From Perilla frutescens (taxonomy: Eukaryota > Streptophyta > Magnoliopsida > Lamiales > Lamiaceae): a DNA stretch of 64,000 nucleotides. Below the pieces are notes generated by a model. It ran no database searches and was not told the DNA's origin. It worked only from the letters and a program-made list of their open reading frames with translations. The position numbers and the translations under genes are program-made. Of this stretch, positions 1-11,310 are shown one piece after another (position 1 is the stretch's first letter; each line of letters begins with the position of its first letter). The DNA lies in contig BRKX01000007.1 of the NCBI GenBank assembly GCA_026008535.1, positions 60,067,001 through 60,131,000 on the forward strand, written 5' to 3'.

Positions 1-1259
1 CACTACTCAATGCTTATCTTAATTTATATAAGTTTCATATAAATATTATGTGCTTATTTTCATGCAATTGCATTCGCGTAGATATATGTGTCAATGTGAT
101 TATACTTATTTGTTTATTTGAAATGTGCATTATATTAATTATTTTTTTTAGATTCTAATTTTAAAATTTTATTAGCACAAAACAGGATATGTGCATTAGA
201 TAAAATAAATATGATATGCGCGTGTATTAGGCTAGCTAATTGATATCCTATTATAAAATGAGAAATTAAATAATGATATGTGTGCTTACACTTGTAAGCA
301 TTAGGCTAGTGAAAAACAAAAGAAATATAATATTTTCTTATGTTATTTTTAGTACACGTATCTATATGGTTGATAGGTGGAAAGCTTTAAATTATATGCA
401 TTTGTTTATTTGATACATTTATATATATTAAGTATTTTTTTTTAGATTCTAGATTTTAGTTATAATATTGATAAAAGAGAATGTGTACTAAATAAAAAGA
501 TAGATGTATAATGATAAAATATGGTACATAAGCAAGGGCTTATATTGGGAATTTAATAATATAAAAAAAAAGGCTCTTGGAAAGATAATTGAAATAATAA
601 TAAATAGTGAAAAAAAAAAAGAATAATATGAGTACATGTGTCTAAAATATAAGTTTTGAGGTGGCTTGTATGCTATTAGTGTATACACGTGTACTTAGGA
701 TAAGAGAAATGGAATTTTTGTTCTATTAAGTAAGAAGTTTGTCAATCCAATGTTAATCAATTGTGAGGAGTAAATTAACTAGAATAACAAAGGTTAGTAT
801 TTTTCTTTTACTCTAGATCTTCCATTGATTTTGATATTTAGTTCCACCATTAGAAAGATCTAATTATATCTATCAAATTGTTATTGAGGATTTTATATTA
901 TATGCATATATACGTGTATACATATATATATATATAAATATTTATTTATATATGCGTCTATATGTGTGTGTATTTAGATAAATGATTTTTACATGATTTT
1001 TAACTAAACGGTGATTAGTATTGATTTATACATTAATTAAGGTGTATGATTGTCAATTAGTTAATTATTTGAAGTGGATAACTGTGCTGTAATAAGATTA
1101 AATAAATAAGTAGCACTATTATATTAATGTTATATACAAAAAAAAAATGATAGATTTCAATGTTTAGTGGAAATTAATTGTATTCATTTTGTTATAATAA
1201 TCGATTCTTTTTTAGTAAATGGCCGAAAATACACTTATATTTTGTAGCGTAAAGCTTAA
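1..1259. other. AT-rich non-coding DNA
   Basis: I see no gene here. The stretch is very AT-rich with short A and T runs and a short (AT)n microsatellite near 922-936. Open frames are short, low in complexity and without a recognisable domain. It could be ordinary intergenic DNA or badly decayed transposon sequence. Confidence 0.6.
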
Positions 1260-2430
1260 CTAATTTATAATGTTAGGTTAACATGGGATGTTTTGTAATT
1301 TACAATGATTAAGTAACATTGAGTTATAGAGAGGGTCTGACCGAATTCTAGTTGCATTAATTTATATGAATTTAGTTAGGTATCATTATTATTGTGAAAT
1401 TTCAGTAAATTGGTGGGCTATAAAAATGATACATGTTTACTATTAAATCCAAAATTGAGAATAATTATTAAATTCTGATTCAGTTTATATTAATTTGTTA
1501 TTAATTTATAATTTATCTTAATAATTAGATTCTCTTGAGCGAGAGCACACAACTTAGGATTTCAAACAGTTTAAGCTTTGGACTCGATTGAGGTAAGTAG
1601 AAATCCATTTGCAACTACAATGCATGAATATATTATTATTCGATTATATGTGATTAATATTTGCTATTGTGTTATAATTTATTATCTGATAAATATGTGG
1701 TACATACTTGTGAAATTCTATTTCTTTGCATTAAATATATTGTACATGAGCATAAGCATATGCATGCATGACATGTAGATGTTGTTGAGGTAGCATGCAT
1801 GAAAAGGTTTTGAGAGAGGGAAAAATGTTTTGTTTGGGATTGGTCACCACCAGCCCGTGTTGTGATGTGTTGTATATTTGTGCCTCGAGTGGGATGACTT
1901 CCATGTGGGATCAAAGGGAACAGGCAGGGGGCGTGTCCCTTGGGGTCCAGGGAGGATGGTCCACTTCGATTGCACATTTGAGGTGATGAGTGGCTGATGT
2001 GGGATGACTTTCATGTGGGATCAAAGGGAACAGGCAGGGGGTGTGTCCCTTGGGGTCCAGGAAGGATGAGCCACATGAGTGCACTAATCACATTATGGCC
2101 AAGTGATATTGAATATATTATGAGCTCATGACTCATGTTGGTGTCTGGTGAAGGGAGCCAAGTTCCTAAACAATGAAAATGCTTTTAAGATGAAAATATT
2201 TTATATCACGAGCATTAGCCAGGGTGTGGTGTCTTCTCTATGTGTCGTGTATGAGGTCGCATGCATGATTTCTACTTACTAAGCTTTAGCTCATATAGTT
2301 CATGCATTGTAGGTGAATCTGATGAAGTATAAAAGTGCTTGGTGCAGGACGTGGAGTTTCCAAGAGTTCATGTGGGTCTATGTATATGGATGACGACCTG
2401 ATGGGCTTTAATTTATGAGCTTTTCACACC
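1260..2430 (+). repeat. possible degenerate gypsy-type LTR remnant
   Basis: The stretch has the feel of a plant chromovirus LTR: a phrase reading ACTTACTAAGCTTTAGCTCA near 2273-2292, which resembles the 'actgagctttagctca' phrase common in Tekay/Del LTRs, and a GC-richer block at 1840-2090. No matching partner LTR, primer site or polypurine tract is visible in the window, and the ends cannot be fixed. The call rests on style rather than alignment. Confidence 0.28.
1889..2086. repeat. 110-bp tandem duplication
   Basis: A block beginning GTGGGATGACTT at 1889 recurs at 1999 with few mismatches, giving about 1.8 copies of a 110-bp unit. Each copy contains AAGGGAACAGG and TCCCTTGGGG, which can pair as a short stem. 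The copies differ at only a handful of positions in about 75 bp, so the duplication is fairly recent relative to the surrounding decay. Confidence 0.85.
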
Positions 2431-2640
2431 ACTTTTAACTTTGTTTTTGTTCAAGCGTGAAACTTCTTCGAAGTTCCCCATTTTGATTGTATATAAACTT
2501 TTATCTTTCCTGTTGTACTCTTTTGACCTCGGAGTACTCTTTCTTCCCTTAATATAATTATGTAAATTATATGAGCAAGTAAATTTTATCCTTTCTCGAG
2601 TGATCCAGTACTTCTCTGTTCTATTTAAAAAAAAATACAA

Positions 2641-3485
2641 GGCACACTCACGTTGTTAGTCTTTTCTTCTATATCCGTTTGCGGGTGCCACATTGAATTT
2701 CCATTTAAGAGTGCGACACTCAACTTTACTTCCTCGTTGATTTCCTGAAGACCATCAACATCATCATGAACATCAGATGATACAGTTATTTTCTGGAGAG
2801 CAATTTCCCTTGAAGTTGAGTTTGCTTTCTGGTTTTGCAGGTTCATCTCAAATGTTAGCAGTATGCTGACCGCTTCACTCATGCTCATGGTTCCCACATC
2901 ATGTGCTTCTTCAATTGTAGAAATTTTCATATTGAATCTTTCTGGGAGAGTTCGAAGTAGCTTGCTAACTATGTTCTCATTGGAAATTGGACTCCCAATA
3001 GCGGTCGATTGATTTGAGATCTCACACAATTTTTCAGCATAATATGAAATAGTTTCATCTTCAAACATGTGTAGATTTTCAAACTTGGATGTGAGTAGCC
3101 TTAGTTTCATCTTCCTCACACTGGCCGACCCTTCAAAATGTTCCTGAAGAATGATCCATGCTTGATATGCCATAACACAGTTGCAAATCATCTTGAAGCA
3201 TGGAACATCAACTGAAACAAAAATCGCATTCCGAGCACGAGCATTAAAATTTAAGATTGTTCTATCATCATTTATCTATTGGGATTCTGGTGTTAACACA
3301 AAATCACCATTTGGACTTTCCATCCTAGGAGAACTCCATTCTTCAATGACTGTCATCCATGCCCTTTCATTGATAGATTTGATGTAAGTCTTCATTCGAG
3401 ATTTCCACATGACATAGTTACCACCATTGCAATCTAAAGCAGGAGGACGGCATTGATTAATCTGAATATCCATCACAGATTTCAA
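2641..3485 (-). pseudogene. gag fragment of a minus-strand Sirevirus-like copia element
   Basis: This is a gag capsid fragment of the copia/UBN2 type. The N-terminal part, near 3473-3279, reads DIQINQCRPPALDCNGGNY with a WKSRMKTYI motif typical of the start of such Gags. The part from 3191 to about 2650 carries the helical capsid segment with LRTLPERF and SILLTFEMNL. Both parts are in one reading frame, separated by a single TAG codon at 3276-3278. The zinc knuckle and all of pol are missing: homology stops abruptly near 2641, where unrelated AT-rich sequence begins. It lies just inside the 5' LTR that starts at 3537 on the same strand. It is a dead fragment. Confidence 0.82.
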
Positions 3486-3523
3486 GCAACACCGGATCGA
3501 GTACTTAGTGTCTCAAGTACCGA

Positions 3524-3536
3524 CTCTGATACCACT
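3524..3536 (-). promoter_or_regulatory. primer binding site, minus-strand Sirevirus-like fragment
   Basis: On the minus strand this reads TGGTATCAGAGT, complementary to the 3' end of initiator-Met tRNA with one mismatch from the usual TGGTATCAGAGC. It lies directly inside the LTR end at 3537 and fixes the element's orientation. Confidence 0.85.
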
Positions 3537-4100
3537 TGTTAGAATTTGTTGTCTGAAACAATGTGAATTACGGATGTAAATTGCAAAGTTAAATAAAATG
3601 TTGAAGCTAGTGTTACCACATTGCCTTCAACATGCAGTGGAAACGTAAACAGAACTTTGCACAAAATAAATTTTAAATCACACTTCTTACGGTGTGTGAT
3701 TGCCTCAAGGTGAAATTCACTATCATAAGTGATAAACAAAAACAATGCATATGTTGTCTCAGTTCACTCCCATAACAACACAACATAAAATATATAGAGA
3801 ACTATCCTAGCTTCACTCACTCGAATAATCACTCAAAAATAAATCTATCTAAACACATAGATATATTACAATCAGTCACTCTAAATCCTAGACTTCTCAA
3901 AGTTGACTATCTAACCTACACACACAACTGGAATAAAAGTCTCTAGCTGATTAGGACGCTAGGCCGATGTCTGGGAAGATGTCTTGGATTTCAGAGATGA
4001 CACTAGATGCAAGATTCGGAGCTTCTCACAAACCACGGTGACAACCTGCTTGCATAAATGATTTTAAGGTCTAAGGAGACCTTAAATACGTCCTCCATCT
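3537..4100 (-). repeat. 5' LTR of the minus-strand Sirevirus-like fragment, inner part
   Basis: The LTR edge reads TGTTAGAATT on the plus strand, i.e. the LTR ends ATTCTAACA on its own strand, the same terminus as the plus-strand Sirevirus-like LTR at 31378-32392. The sequence is cut at 4100 by the CRM-like element and resumes at 14699. Together the two parts make about 1.03 kb, close to the 1,015 bp of the plus-strand LTR, which supports the assignment. Confidence 0.75.
4096..4100. repeat. target site duplication CATCT, left copy
   Basis: CATCT lies directly before the 5' LTR of the CRM-like element and recurs at 14694-14698 directly after its 3' LTR. This fixes both ends of the insertion. 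Confidence 0.9.
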
Positions 4101-5154
4101 TGATGAGGTCGAGCTAGGCAATGAAAAAGATGATCCGGAGATGTAGTTTAAAGGTCCAATGACGCGTTTGCGAGCTAAGATGGTGCAAGCTTATTTACAA
4201 GCTTCTATTCGTCGCAAATTCGAAATGCATGTAGATGAAGTCAAGGGCAGCTCGAGATTGATCATCATATTATCCATTGATGATGAAGAAGGAAGCATGA
4301 AGACGTGAGAAGATGAACGAAGCCATATGGACGTGTGCATGGAAAGTTATACTCGTTTGCATGGGAAATCGGGAGATGCTGTTTTTTATGCAAAGGTAGC
4401 AAGATTAATTATAACATGGGCCACGAATTTAATCCCTTAATTCAGCCCATTGTTGTGATTAATTAAGTCCAAATAGGCGAGAATAATGAAGCCCAAGTCC
4501 ATTGGGATTTATCCTTATCTAGTTAGATTTAGATAAAATTTTCTTATCTTTTTTTTGGTATCTTTTGATTTTATCCTAGTTTGATTAGGATTAGTATATT
4601 TTTGATTTCTTTCGCTTCTAGGACTCTAAATTTCATTCCTAATGTCTCCTATAAATAGGAGTACCTTGTGACATTATTTTTTATACAATTGCAAGAAATA
4701 AACAAGTTATTCTCAATGTGTCTCAAGATCTTTTGTTGATCGAAAATTACTTCAAACAATTCTATTGATTTAGCACTTCAATAGTCTTATTTAGGTTCTT
4801 CAGGGTATAATTAAGCACTTGGGAGAATTGCTATCCGGAGAAGCTAGAAGAGTGCATTCGGGTTGATTCAACACGGGTTCACCGCCAAGCCGTTTCATTC
4901 TATCCTTCACCGCCGTCAAATCCACCTTCACGATGACCTCCGCCATCCATACCGCCATCCGCCGCCGTTCCAAGCCATCTTCAAGTTGTGTCAAGTGTCC
5001 CAATCGAGTCCTTCATCGTGTTCGAGTTTCCTAGTAAGTTTTAACATTTATTTCATGTCGGGTTGAGTCCTTCTTTAGCTGACGTAGTTTGAGTCCTTCT
5101 TAAGTCTTCCGCCTGCGTTCTTTGTGTCTTGGATACACTGTCGGGGTCACATCA
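4101..5154 (+). repeat. 5' LTR of the CRM-like element
   Basis: It starts TGATGAGG and ends CACATCA. It pairs with 13638-14693 along its whole length, with about 93% identity over the first 130 bp by eye. A TATA box at 4650-4658 sits in an inverted context (CTCCTATAAATAGGAG), and an AATAAA lies at 4697-4702. The first 50 bp also contain a decayed copy of the pol C-terminal codons. Confidence 0.93.
4650..4658 (+). promoter_or_regulatory. TATA box in the CRM-like 5' LTR
   Basis: TATAAATAG lies 504 bp before the LTR end, flanked by CTCCTA and TAGGAG, which form a short inverted repeat around it. The same box is at 14187-14195 in the 3' LTR. It probably marks the start of the R region. Confidence 0.7.
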
Positions 5155-5947
5155 TAAATTTGGCATCAAAGCCACGTCAGCTCTGCTAGTCGTGGTTTAA
5201 TTTGACATGTTAAATACGTGTCATTTATCTGTCATATGTGTCATTTAATTTTCATATTGTTTCGAGTATATTGTAATCTATTTGTTATTTATTGAAAAAA
5301 AAGAAGAGTATTCGGCAAAAAAATGATAATAAAAAAAAACAAAAATCAGATTTAATTCTTGTTGGATTCGATTTTTACCTTGTTTTTAGATTTGTTTCCA
5401 TCTATTTAGGGATTCTTAGATTGTGTTCACATTGGTCAAACACATCCAAAAGTCTCCTACCTTATCCATTAGATTTCCTTCCTTGTTTAGATATCTTCCA
5501 TCCTCATTCACATCTAATCCAGATCTTTCATCCTAATCCACTCTAATTTCGATCCATACACCTTTTAGGATAAGAAATTTTCATTCCTCATACTACTACA
5601 CCCGGTTCACCTTATACACGACATAGTCCATACACCCATACACCCATACACCCATTGTCCACATACACCAACCCATTGAGATACTCATCCACACGCCTAC
5701 TTCTACTCTTAGCAACCATCCGGCTTGATTTCATCCGTTAGGAGCTTGAAGAAGACCTAGAGTAGCTAGTCAAGAGAAGCTGCTGAAAGTTTCGATCCAC
5801 CCACCCCAAAATCATTCCACACGTGCACCACACATCTTTGAGAGACATACACGAGTGGAAAAATCAAGAGTGACATACACGAGCGTCTGTGAGGAATTGT
5901 GAGGTTCTACTTGCTTTTTCTTCACGTTTATTCGTTTTGCAGGGACA
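5155..5947 (+). other. primer site and untranslated leader of the CRM-like element
   Basis: The primer site at 5161-5172 reads TGGCATCAAAGC, two substitutions from the initiator-Met tRNA complement. The rest is a leader of about 780 bp with no coding signal, rich in short CCATACACC repeats at 5628-5660. Confidence 0.72.
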
Positions 5948-7480
5948 ATGAAGAAAGGAAACAACAAAGAGGCGTCTACTCTACCTCTTAAGGAGCTGAG
6001 ATCGCCCAACACCCCAGGCGAGCAGTCTCACTCGTCCAAACCATATTGGGATGCCAAGTACCAATATGAAGCTCTATCAAAGCATTTTGAGCGACAGACT
6101 CGTCTACTGAAAGACGAACTTGGCAACTAAGTAGCTGAATTGTAAGAGGAGCTTGCAAGGCTTAGATCTCAAATGACCACATCCCAAATGGTCCAAGAAG
6201 ATCCTGAGAAGAGGCCATTCGAGCCTCAAGATGAAGAAACGAGGTAATCTGAGCCTCAAATCAATGCAGTGAGGCAACCTGAGCCTCAAAATGATGCAGA
6301 GAAGCGTCCCAAGCCTCAATTGGAACCTACTGGCCGACGCCAGCAGCAGAGAACTGTCAACAGGCCACCGCCTATACAGCAAGATGTTCAAAGGCCGCCC
6401 CGTGAGCCCGCCTTTGAAGAAGACTATGACTATGGATACGACTCCTATGCAGCCAGTGGTTATGAAGCTGATTACACACCACAAGGGCACAGAGGACGCC
6501 ATGGACAACCCCGAGGTCCCTATAGGCGTGCAAACTATCATGATGATGATGATGGTAGGCTTAACAACATCAAGACGAGCATACCCAAGTTTGAAAGCCT
6601 TCACGATCCTGATGTCTACTTAGATTGGGAACGTAAGGTAGAGAAGATCTTTGCATGCTACAACTTTTTAGAGCAAAAGAAGGTGCAGCTAGCATGTTTA
6701 GAGTTTAGAGGCTACGCAGCCTCATGGTGGGAAATGCAACAAGAAAGAAGGCACAGAAACTACAATCCACGAATCGACAATTGGGAAGAAATGAAAGGAT
6801 TCATGCACGGCCGTTTCATTCCCATGCACTATGAAAGAGAGCTTGAAAAAAAGCTCAATCGTGTCAAGCAAGGTACTAGATCAATTGAAGAGTACCACAA
6901 GGAGCTGGAGACGCTTTTGAACCGAGTTGGAAAGCAGGAGACCTTAAATGCTACCATCATTCAATATATTAAAGGTATGAATCCTGACATTGCATGTGAA
7001 GTCGAGCTCAGAGACTTCACCAGTGTAGAAAGAATGGTGCAGTATGCATCGATTGTGGAAAGGCAGCTGAGAGAGGGTCGCCATCGATCCCATTACACTT
7101 CAGCCCCTCTTGGAATAAAGGTACACCTTCCACATCACTTTCTACCCCTTCTACTGATTCTACATGACCCAGAGGTCCATCCAGACCACCCGAACGGCGT
7201 TTCGACCGTTCTACACCGCAGTCCAGCCGTAGACCCGAGTCTACGCCACCCACTCAGCCTCGGCCGACCCCTACACGGCCAAACCAAGGTGTAACAGCCC
7301 CGAATGCAGCCCCTAATTGAGCTCATGACATTCAATGTCATAAGTGTCAAGGTTGGGGCCATTTCCAAGCTCAATGTCCAAACCGGCGAGTTCTATATTT
7401 AACGGAATCAAATGAAGTCGAATCAGCCAGTGAGGATGAAAATGAGCCCATGGACGATGCCATACTTGAAGAATAAGTCG
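5948..7480 (+). pseudogene. gag of the CRM-like gypsy element
   Basis: This encoded the capsid/nucleocapsid polyprotein. The chosen start at 5948 is the first ATG after the leader and opens a frame (MKKGNNKEAS) leading into the gag domain. The region from about 6560 to 7090 carries a Retrotrans_gag domain (FESLHDPDVYLDWERKVE, ASWWEMQQ, RSIEEYHKELETLL). The N-terminal third is charged and rich in Pro, Gln and Arg. A zinc knuckle CHKCQGWGHFQAQC lies at about 7336-7377, but in a different frame. Stops interrupt the first frame near 6128, 6143 and 6245, and a frameshift falls near 7100-7130. Another stop at 7474-7476 separates gag from protease. Clearly a pseudogene. Confidence 0.88.
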
Positions 7481-7983
7481 AGAATGATGAAGCCCCTAGC
7501 CAAGTCGATCCGGAAGTTTATCTTAGTTTAGTCACCATCCGGAGTTTGAGCATCATTCGAGAAGAAGAACAAGAACACCAATGGGAGAACATCTTCTACA
7601 CCCATGCAGTGATCCAAGGTGACACGTGTTCGATGATTATTGACAGTGGCAGTTTGATTAATGCCGTCAGTCAATATGCAGTGGAAAAGCTTGGTCTACC
7701 CGTTCAACAACATGCAAAGCCTTACCGATTGCAGTAGCTTACAGATAGAGGCGAGATACGCGTGGTTCACCAGGTAAGTGTCTCATTCTCAATCCATAAG
7801 TTTTCTGACACTGTTTTGTGCAACGTTATCCCTATAGATGCGGCACATTTGTTGTTAGGCAGACCTTGGCAGTTTGATCGATGTGTTGTCCACGACGGAC
7901 GTCTAAACACCTACACGGTCGACATAGATGGCCGAATCAGCATCTTGAGGCCATGATCACCTAAAGATGTTGCTATGGATTAG
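7481..7983 (+). pseudogene. aspartic protease domain of the CRM-like element
   Basis: Retroviral-type aspartic protease that would cut the Gag-Pol polyprotein inside the particle. The active-site tripeptide survives as IIDSGSLINAVS, followed by a flap-like stretch and HLLLGRPWQFD, the ALLDRPW-like signature of plant gypsy proteases. It is in the same frame as the reverse transcriptase downstream. In-frame stops at 7735-7737 (TAG), 7954-7956 (TGA) and 7981-7983 (TAG) break it. Confidence 0.82.
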
Positions 7984-7989
7984 CAACGC

Positions 7990-8902
7990 ATGCAAGAGAG
8001 GTTCAAAGAGGATAAGGCGAAGCAAACAGCCGCAAAACGGGCCCCGAAGGCCACAGCCGAAACTTCTACTTCTGGGCAGCCCCTTGCCGTCGCCCCTAAC
8101 TCTCCCAAACAACCTCATTCGAACTCCCTAGCTGTGGAAAAGAAGTTAGAATCGAATTCAAAAAAGCCTCATGTGAAGAGCTTATTTATTTCAGCAAAAG
8201 GAGTTCAGAAAGCCGTTAAAGCAGGAATGCCCCTTGTCTTACTCACATTTAAGAGCAGTGCTACTAATGATTGTTTGCCTAGTGATGTGCAGCCCTTACT
8301 TGACGAGTTCAAGGACGTATGTCCTGAGGACATACCTGGAGGACTTCCACCAGTGCGAGGAATTGAACATCAGATTGATTTCATCCCCGAAGCCGTGCTT
8401 CCCAACCGACCAGCCTATAGGACATCTCCTGACGAGACTAAGGAGATAGATAGGCAAGTCAAGGAGTTGTTGGAGAAGAATCAAATCTGTGAGAGTTTGA
8501 GCCCGTGCGCCGTTCAAGTGATTCTAGTGCCAAAGAAGAACAACGAATGGCGTATGTGCATGGATTGTCATGCAATCAACAAAATCACGTTAAAGTATCA
8601 TTTTCCCATCCCTAGATTAGATGATATGCTTGATGAATTATCTGGTTCGCGTGTCTTTTCTAAGATTGATTTGCGTTCTGGTTATTTTCAAGTACGTATG
8701 CAAGAAGGTGATGAATGGAAAACGGCATTTAAAACAAAGCATGGTTTGTATGAATGGCTTGTTATGCCTTTTGGTCTCACTAATGCACTAAGCACATTTA
8801 TGCGTCTAATGAATCATGTTTTGCGTGAAGTAATTGAAAAGTATGTTGTTGTGTACTTTGATGACATCTTGATTTATAGTGACATGACACATACACATCT
8901 GC
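7990..8902 (+). pseudogene. reverse transcriptase of the CRM-like element, N-terminal part
   Basis: RNA-dependent DNA polymerase. Visible motifs: an N-terminal linker, then PEDIPGGLPPVRGIEHQID, VPKKNNEWRMCMD, PIPRLDDMLDEL, KIDLRSGYFQVRM, MPFGLTNA and the catalytic YFDDILIYSD near 8860-8882. The frame is open for about 300 codons. It ends because a solo LTR was inserted at 8903. Removing that LTR and one copy of the 5-bp duplication puts the frame in register with 11600 onward, so the insertion itself did not disturb the coding phase. Confidence 0.9.
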
Positions 8903-10024
8903 TATAATACCCCGAAATATTTTAGAAGGTTTTATTTAACTTATGTTACCCTCTAGTAAGTTAGAAAATAAGTTGGGTCCTTAAAGGACTCAAATAAAGA
9001 AAAATCGCAGCCAGGAAAATCTGTTAAATTTAATTTGATATTTTTCTGTTAAATATGTTCTGATATTTTTCTCGGGTTGATAGAAAATGTTCCAAGCATC
9101 GTGCCAAACTTTGAATTTTCCAAATCCGAGTTCAAATGAACTCTTAGCACAATTTTTAGCTGAATGGTAATAGATTTGGCTAACTAAGGTACATCCATCA
9201 TTATCCAAGTTCTTTTTCGAAATATTATCCTATTCGTAATTATCCTATTCCTTTTCCATCATTATCCTATTCCATCATTATCCTCTTTCTTTTATTCGTT
9301 ATTATCCTATTTATTTTTCCTCTATAAATAGGTGGCTAAGGTTTCATTTTTCATTCATTTTTAAATCGAAACGCCGAGCAGCTTCTAGAGAAGGTACGTT
9401 TCTAGTTTCCTATTTGAATACTGAAATAGTCCTTTTGAAGGTGTCAACGCGTAGATCACGAATACGTGATTGAAATGATGACACAACGAACGATCACGAT
9501 GAAAAATTGTCGTGACCGCCGCCAAAAGTCGCCACCACCCCTCAAATCGGTGACTATTTCGGGTCGCCGGATCAAAAAGTGCCTTTAGGATTTTATGTTC
9601 TATGTATATTTATAACATTTTTCATGTTGTCACTTTTTAATTTCGGATATATTTTGGATATCCGAATATTAAATTGTAGTATTTTTCAGATCTATCCTTC
9701 GTGGATAGCCCTATCGTATTTTTAAGCTCAAAAGTTGTTCCGTGTCAATATATAGTATTTTTATTTAAAGTTTCATATTTTTCCAATAGGTGGATCTTGC
9801 GGTATGAATTTATTTGTACCGAATTAATTTTAGGATATGGGTTTGACCACCCCGTATGTCAAAACTTCCAAAAGGATTTTTCTTTATAAAAACGTCCGGA
9901 GTAAAGTTCCATTAAGAGTCAAAATATTTTGATGACCCGGATGCTGCGTATTAAGATAATAGATATTATAGTATTTAATTCATAGCTAAGAAAGGTTAGA
10001 TTTTTACCTAATGATAGTCTTTTA

Positions 10025-10290
10025 TCGAAATTAAGTTGCCGAATAATCTTGTAAGCGCAGAAGAAGGACACTTCTAGTTGAGTTATTAAGCCCTGATATT
10101 TATAAAATGAATGTGAGTAATGATATTTATATATAAAATGAATGTGAGTAATGATATTTATAAAATGATATTCGAAATTAAGTTGCCGAATAATCTGATC
10201 TAGCTATCCAGATCAGATTTTTAGGTGGGTTTTTATTATATAAAAATATATTTCGGGTTATTAAGCCCTGATATTTATAAAATGAATGTG
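10025..10290. repeat. internal direct repeats of the solo LTR
   Basis: The phrase CGAAATTAAGTTGCCGAATA occurs at about 10026 and 10172, and TTATTAAGCCCTGATATTTA at about 10083 and 10258. Between them TGATATTTATAAAATGAATG recurs. This looks like local duplication with a period of about 145-175 bp, absent from the sister LTR at 39316, where a single copy is seen. Confidence 0.75.
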
Positions 10291-10826
10291 ATTGAATATC
10301 CAACTCGTGACTGTATTTAATGTGCTCTCCTGACTCATGTAAGTCTTACTACTATTTTTGGTGACGAAACTACAATGGTTCACGATATCGAGCCCCAAGT
10401 AAACAGGGCAGTGTCCAACCTTAAGCAGCCGGGTTGTGTACACGAACCGACTCACCGTAAGCGTTCTAGGGGAGAGTGGTGCTCAATGATGGAACTAAAA
10501 TGATTTAGTATACACGGAATTCCCAAATTTTCTGTTCTGAAAGCTTTCCATGATATGCTTAAAATATGATTGGATATTCTGTTTTATAAAATGATTGTGA
10601 TGGTTTTTTTCAAAAGTACCCACTGAGTGCATTAGTACTCACGCCCAAAATCTTTTCAAATATTTTCAGGATGAGCTGCGGGATGGTGGACGGCTGTGCT
10701 AAGGCTGAAGGGCTATCATTTGATGTATATGTTTCCTTTTCCGCTATGGAATCTAACTGAGAACATGCTTTCTTTTGAGTCTGAATAAATGCACTGTGTT
10801 TTTTTCCGCTTACTCTGATTACTGTT

Positions 10827-11098
10827 ATGGAGTGTTCGGTTTTCCAAATCCCATTTTCTTTATGGAGTGTTCGGTTCTCCGAATCCCATTTTCTTTACTG
10901 CTACTTAGTGTTCGGTTCTCTGAATCCCATTTTCTTTACTGTTATGGAGTGTTCGGTTCTCCGAATCCCATTTTCTCTACTGCTATGGAGTGTTCGGTTT
11001 TCCGAATCCCATTTTCTTAACTGTTATGGAGTGTTCGGTTCTCCAAATCCCATTTTCTTTATTGTTACGGAGTGTTCGGTTCTCCGAATCCCGTTTAC
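10827..11098. repeat. minisatellite in the solo LTR, seven ~41-bp units
   Basis: Seven back-to-back units of the type ATGGAGTGTTCGGTTCTCCG followed by AATCCCATTTTCTTTACTGT. Units differ by a few bases, and one is shortened. The sister LTR has four units at 40467-40625. The repeat number therefore changed after the copies separated. Confidence 0.93.
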
Positions 11099-11111
11099 TT
11101 TCCGTTCCTAA

Positions 11112-11310
11112 CAGGTAAAAACCTGGCATTTATTTACTTTCCTTATTCAGACAGGCACAAGCCTGGCTTTACATTGTTTTCCATGTCAAGGTAAAAGCAT
11201 GGCTTTACATTACTTTCCATGTCAAGGCAAAAGCCTGGCTTTATATTGCTTTCACGACAGGCAGGAGCCTGGCATCTCTTTAATTCATGTATTGGACAGA
11301 CATCAGTCTG
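11112..11310. repeat. array of six short hairpins in the solo LTR
   Basis: Six small inverted repeats spaced about 30-45 bp apart: CAGGT/ACCTG (11112-11125), CAGGC/GCCTG (11152-11165), CCATG/CATGG (11181-11202), AGGC/GCCT (11225-11236), CAGGC/GCCTG (11258-11271) and CAGAC/GTCTG (11297-11310), mostly with four-base loops. The stem sequence changes while pairing is kept. A partly decayed equivalent lies at 40637-40800. Confidence 0.75.

Noticed and set aside
1578..1986. Short overlapping frames on both strands
   Set aside because: Low-complexity or duplicated DNA with no domain; the tandem duplication explains the GC-rich one.
6104..6604. 166-codon minus-strand frame
   Set aside because: It is the antisense shadow of the gag frame, whose domain is recognisable on the plus strand.
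10827..11098. CRISPR-like regular repeats
   Set aside because: Units touch each other with no unique spacers, and the context is a plant LTR.
10775..11111. Open frames of 81 and 94 codons with a repeated SVRFSESHFL-type peptide
   Set aside because: They are translations of the 41-bp LTR minisatellite; all repeat units lie in a non-coding solo LTR.
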